Positions 6,081-7,253 of a stretch of 7,253 nucleotides of DNA are shown here, one piece after another. The notes beneath the pieces were generated by a model that had not been told where the DNA came from, did no database searches, and saw only the letters and a list, made by a program, of their open reading frames with translations. Both the position numbers and the translations under genes were made by a program. Source of the DNA: Deltaproteobacteria bacterium (lineage in GTDB: Bacteria > Desulfobacterota > Desulfobacteria > Desulfobacterales > ETH-SRB1); NCBI GenBank assembly GCA_019314185.1, contig JAFCZU010000227.1, positions 1 through 7,253 on the forward strand, read 5' to 3'. Position 1 is the first letter of the stretch. Each line of letters opens with the position of its first letter.

Positions 6081-6650
6081 TCATGCATGACCCGCTGTAC
6101 CCGAAAGCAGAGCCGGAGTTATTCCTATCTTTTTCATCGCTTCTTCCCATCGTGTCTCAACAGATATTTCAAAAATTATCTTTTCTGAAACAGGACATGT
6201 CAACCAGACATTTTCCTTTATCTCAGATTCCAGTTGGTTCTTATCCCAGCCGGCACATCCAAGCGATATTATAAAGGATTCCGGCCCATTTCCCATGGCT
6301 ATTGCTTCCACAATATCTTTGCTGTTGCTCAACGCAAGAAATGAATTAACCATCAGACAACTTTCCCATTGAAATGGAGGTCCGTGCAAAATAAAAATTT
6401 CGCCTGTATGAACAGGACCACCAATATAAACCGGCGTGGATTTAACAGCAGGAACATACTTTATTCCAAGCTCGTCAAATATATTGTTTGCGAATACGGA
6501 AGGATGGGTACGGTTTATAATAATACCAACAGCCCCTTCTTCAGTATGCTCTGAAATACAGGTGACTGTCTGAAAAAAATTCGGATCAGACATGTCTGGC
6601 ATGGCAATAAGAAACTGCCCTTTTAAAAAAACCTGATGATTATCTTCCAT
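6081..6650 (-). CDS. YqgE/AlgH family protein (UPF0301)
   Basis: This 189-aa cytoplasmic protein belongs to the conserved but functionally unclear YqgE/AlgH family; AlgH was first linked to alginate regulation in Pseudomonas. Family hallmarks in order are GQFLIAMPDMSDPNFFQTV (11-29), EEGAVGIIINR (37-47), YIGGPV (75-80) near the middle, and SLGCAGWDKNQLESEI (129-144) followed by NVWLTCP (147-153). The length matches the usual size of about 185-190 aa. I chose the start at 6650 because GGAGGAG lies 3 nt upstream and because the family begins just before the GQFL motif. The frame continues 25 codons further upstream to an ATG at 6725, but that part overlaps an inserted repeat element and the ribosome binding site. 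The gene converges on the small Cys-containing gene, with 43 nt between their stops and no clear terminator. The family call is firm; the function is not known. Confidence 0.95.
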   Translation of the reverse strand: MEDNHQVFLKGQFLIAMPDMSDPNFFQTVTCISEHTEEGAVGIIINRTHPSVFANNIFDELGIKYVPAVKSTPVYIGGPVHTGEIFILHGPPFQWESCLMVNSFLALSNSKDIVEAIAMGNGPESFIISLGCAGWDKNQLESEIKENVWLTCPVSEKIIFEISVETRWEEAMKKIGITPALLSGTAGHA

Positions 6651-6653
6651 AAG

Positions 6654-6660
6654 CTCCTCC
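6654..6660 (-). promoter_or_regulatory. Shine-Dalgarno (GGAGGAG) that fixes the YqgE/AlgH start
   Basis: On the reverse strand GGAGGAG-CTT-ATG places a strong ribosome binding site just before the ATG at 6650. The upstream in-frame ATG at 6725 has no such site. Confidence 0.88.
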
Positions 6661-6663
6661 ACC

Positions 6664-6815
6664 CAAGTGAGACCTTTGCAAAACCTCCCCTTTTGCCCGA
6701 TTACTGCGTCAGTCTCAAATTTCAATCCTCGAAATATTCAATATATTCCTGTGGTTGAAATTTTTGTCTTCCTTGTACTCAAACAAAATTGAATATTTTT
6801 CAAAGGTTTCCAAGT
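6664..6815. mobile_element. 142-bp MITE-like insertion with terminal inverted repeats and CAAGT target duplication
   Basis: The element proper is 6669-6810. Its left end GAGACCTTTGCAAAA (6669-6683) matches the complement of its right end, GAAACCTTTG-AAAAA (6810-6796), with one mismatch in the first ten bases and one gap. It is flanked by perfect 5-bp direct repeats CAAGT (6664-6668 and 6811-6815), the signature of transposition. Inside, AAATTTCAA (6717-6725) pairs with TTGAAATTT (6755-6763), and ATATT-C-AATAT (6734-6744) is a further palindrome. It is too short for a transposase, so it must have been mobilised in trans. It sits 4 nt from the ribosome binding site of the YqgE/AlgH gene, so the leader of that gene is now largely the element itself. 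Confidence 0.85.
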
Positions 6816-6873
6816 TTGATGGGTCAACCAGCATCAAATAAATATCAAATTTTACAAAAATTGGCAACATCAC

Positions 6874-7021
6874 AATTTGTCAAATCAGTTTTATTTTATT
6901 TGAAAAACCGAACCGTCAGGTAGTTGGTTGGAAAAACTTAGCATTTTTATGCCTTCAGTAAAAAAATCCTGACCCAAAGAACCAGGTTTTTCAAGGTAAA
7001 ATAAATTGATATTGACAAATT
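6874..7021. repeat. 148-bp large imperfect palindrome (second MITE-like or regulatory element)
   Basis: The left arm 6874-6909 and right arm 6985-7021 are inverted copies with about 28 of 37 positions matched: a 10-bp block AATTTGTCAA, a 6-nt mismatched block, a 9-bp block TTTATTTTA, a short gap, then TGAAAAACC. Nested inside are GTCAGG (6915-6920) with CCTGAC (6968-6973) and a central hairpin GCAT-TTTT-ATGC (6941-6952). I see no clear target duplication and no ORF. The region lies between the divergently oriented YqgE/AlgH and HTH genes. Each arm contains an outward-facing TTGACAAAT, a -35-like box, so it may act as a divergent promoter cassette. It could also be a decayed mobile element. 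Confidence 0.7.
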
Positions 7022-7040
7022 TATATCGAGTTAATACAAA
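7012..7040 (+). promoter_or_regulatory. Likely sigma-70 promoter for the HTH gene
   Basis: TTGACA (7012-7017), a perfect -35, is followed after 17 nt by TACAAA (7035-7040), a 4/6 match to the -10. This predicts a transcript start near 7047 and a leader of about 60 nt before the ATG at 7107. The -35 lies inside the right arm of the large palindrome. Confidence 0.5.
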
Positions 7041-7106
7041 ATTAGTTTTATGTTTTATCAAGATCGCATATAATATTTAATAACAGGCTGGAAACTGCAA
7101 GATAAT

Positions 7107-7253
7107 ATGAAATTAACTATTAGCGATACTGCAAAATTGCTTGCAATACCTGATGCGACCATTAAACGCTGGATCCATCAGGGCAAAATCCCTGTCATAG
7201 AAAAACGACATGAATATTTTTTTATAAAGAAAGATATAGAAAAGTGGGCGCTT
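7107..7253 (+). CDS. Helix-turn-helix (excisionase/MerR-like) protein, N-terminal 49 codons, cut by the window edge
   Basis: The reading frame is open from ATG 7107 to the last base. The first 49 residues form a winged helix-turn-helix of the excisionase/MerR type. MKLTISDTAKLL (1-12) is helix one, ATIKRWIHQGKIP (17-29) is the recognition helix and turn with the diagnostic RW..QG.IP pattern, and a wing (EKRHEYFFIKKD) leads to a helix beginning EKWAL. This module binds DNA. From memory, in deltaproteobacteria an N-terminus of this form is often followed by a PTS EIIA (PtsN-like) domain, which would make it a phosphate-transfer-linked regulator. That part is beyond the window, so this is inference. 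No strong ribosome binding site is visible (GCTGGAAA is 15-20 nt upstream), which leaves a later start possible, although the motif begins right at this ATG. Confidence 0.8.
   Translation, partial: MKLTISDTAKLLAIPDATIKRWIHQGKIPVIEKRHEYFFIKKDIEKWAL

Noticed and set aside
6651..6725. Upstream in-frame extension of the YqgE/AlgH gene to an ATG at 6725 (25 extra residues)
   Set aside because: It runs through the ribosome binding site, the CAAGT duplication and the inserted MITE; the GGAGGAG site and the family N-terminus place the start at 6650.
6878..6883. TTGACA on the reverse strand as a full promoter for the YqgE/AlgH gene
   Set aside because: No acceptable -10 hexamer occurs at 16-18 nt spacing; kept only as part of the palindrome observation.

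Overview
The window is bacterial, moderately AT-rich, and carries seven recognisable or well-supported coding units plus an unusually dense set of small inverted-repeat elements between them. My best guess for the source is an anaerobic deltaproteobacterium (Desulfobacterota, Desulfobacterales-like). This rests on remembered gene types (a YcaO-TPR protein, a YqgE/AlgH protein, an excisionase-type HTH protein, Lys/Ala/Glu-rich helical proteins) and on the style of the intergenic repeats, not on any search.

Left part (1-1036): the C-terminal three quarters of a major facilitator superfamily (MFS) transporter enters from the left edge. It is broken by a perfect 41-bp tandem duplication (385-425 and 426-466) that shifts the frame. 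Removing one copy restores a single continuous transporter reading frame. A 21-codon ORF that looks like an amputated signal peptide follows.

Central part (1135-3568): a tight three-gene operon behind a strong AAGGAGGT ribosome binding site. It encodes a 355-aa repetitive amphipathic helical (LEA/apolipoprotein-like) protein, a 132-aa exported helical protein and a 323-aa patatin-family phospholipase with an intact Ser-Asp dyad. The stops and starts overlap (TAATG, then ATGA), so the three are probably translationally coupled and may work together at a membrane or lipid surface. By eye this block is richer in G+C than its flanks.

Right-central part (3569-6037): an intergenic region with a 33-nt AT-rich palindrome and a 119-bp inverted-repeat element precedes a 576-aa YcaO-domain protein fused to C-terminal TPR repeats, with no other modification-enzyme gene beside it. 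About 310 bp downstream is a 44-codon gene for a small protein with three cysteines and a basic, Lys/Pro-rich tail.

Right part (6081-7253): a reverse-strand YqgE/AlgH gene whose real start is set by a GGAGGAG ribosome binding site. A 142-bp MITE-like element with imperfect terminal inverted repeats and a perfect 5-bp CAAGT target duplication sits immediately upstream of that site. Next is a second large palindrome (6874-7021), one arm of which supplies the TTGACA box of a likely promoter for a forward gene. That gene starts with an excisionase/MerR-like helix-turn-helix and runs off the right edge. No rRNA, tRNA or CRISPR array was seen.
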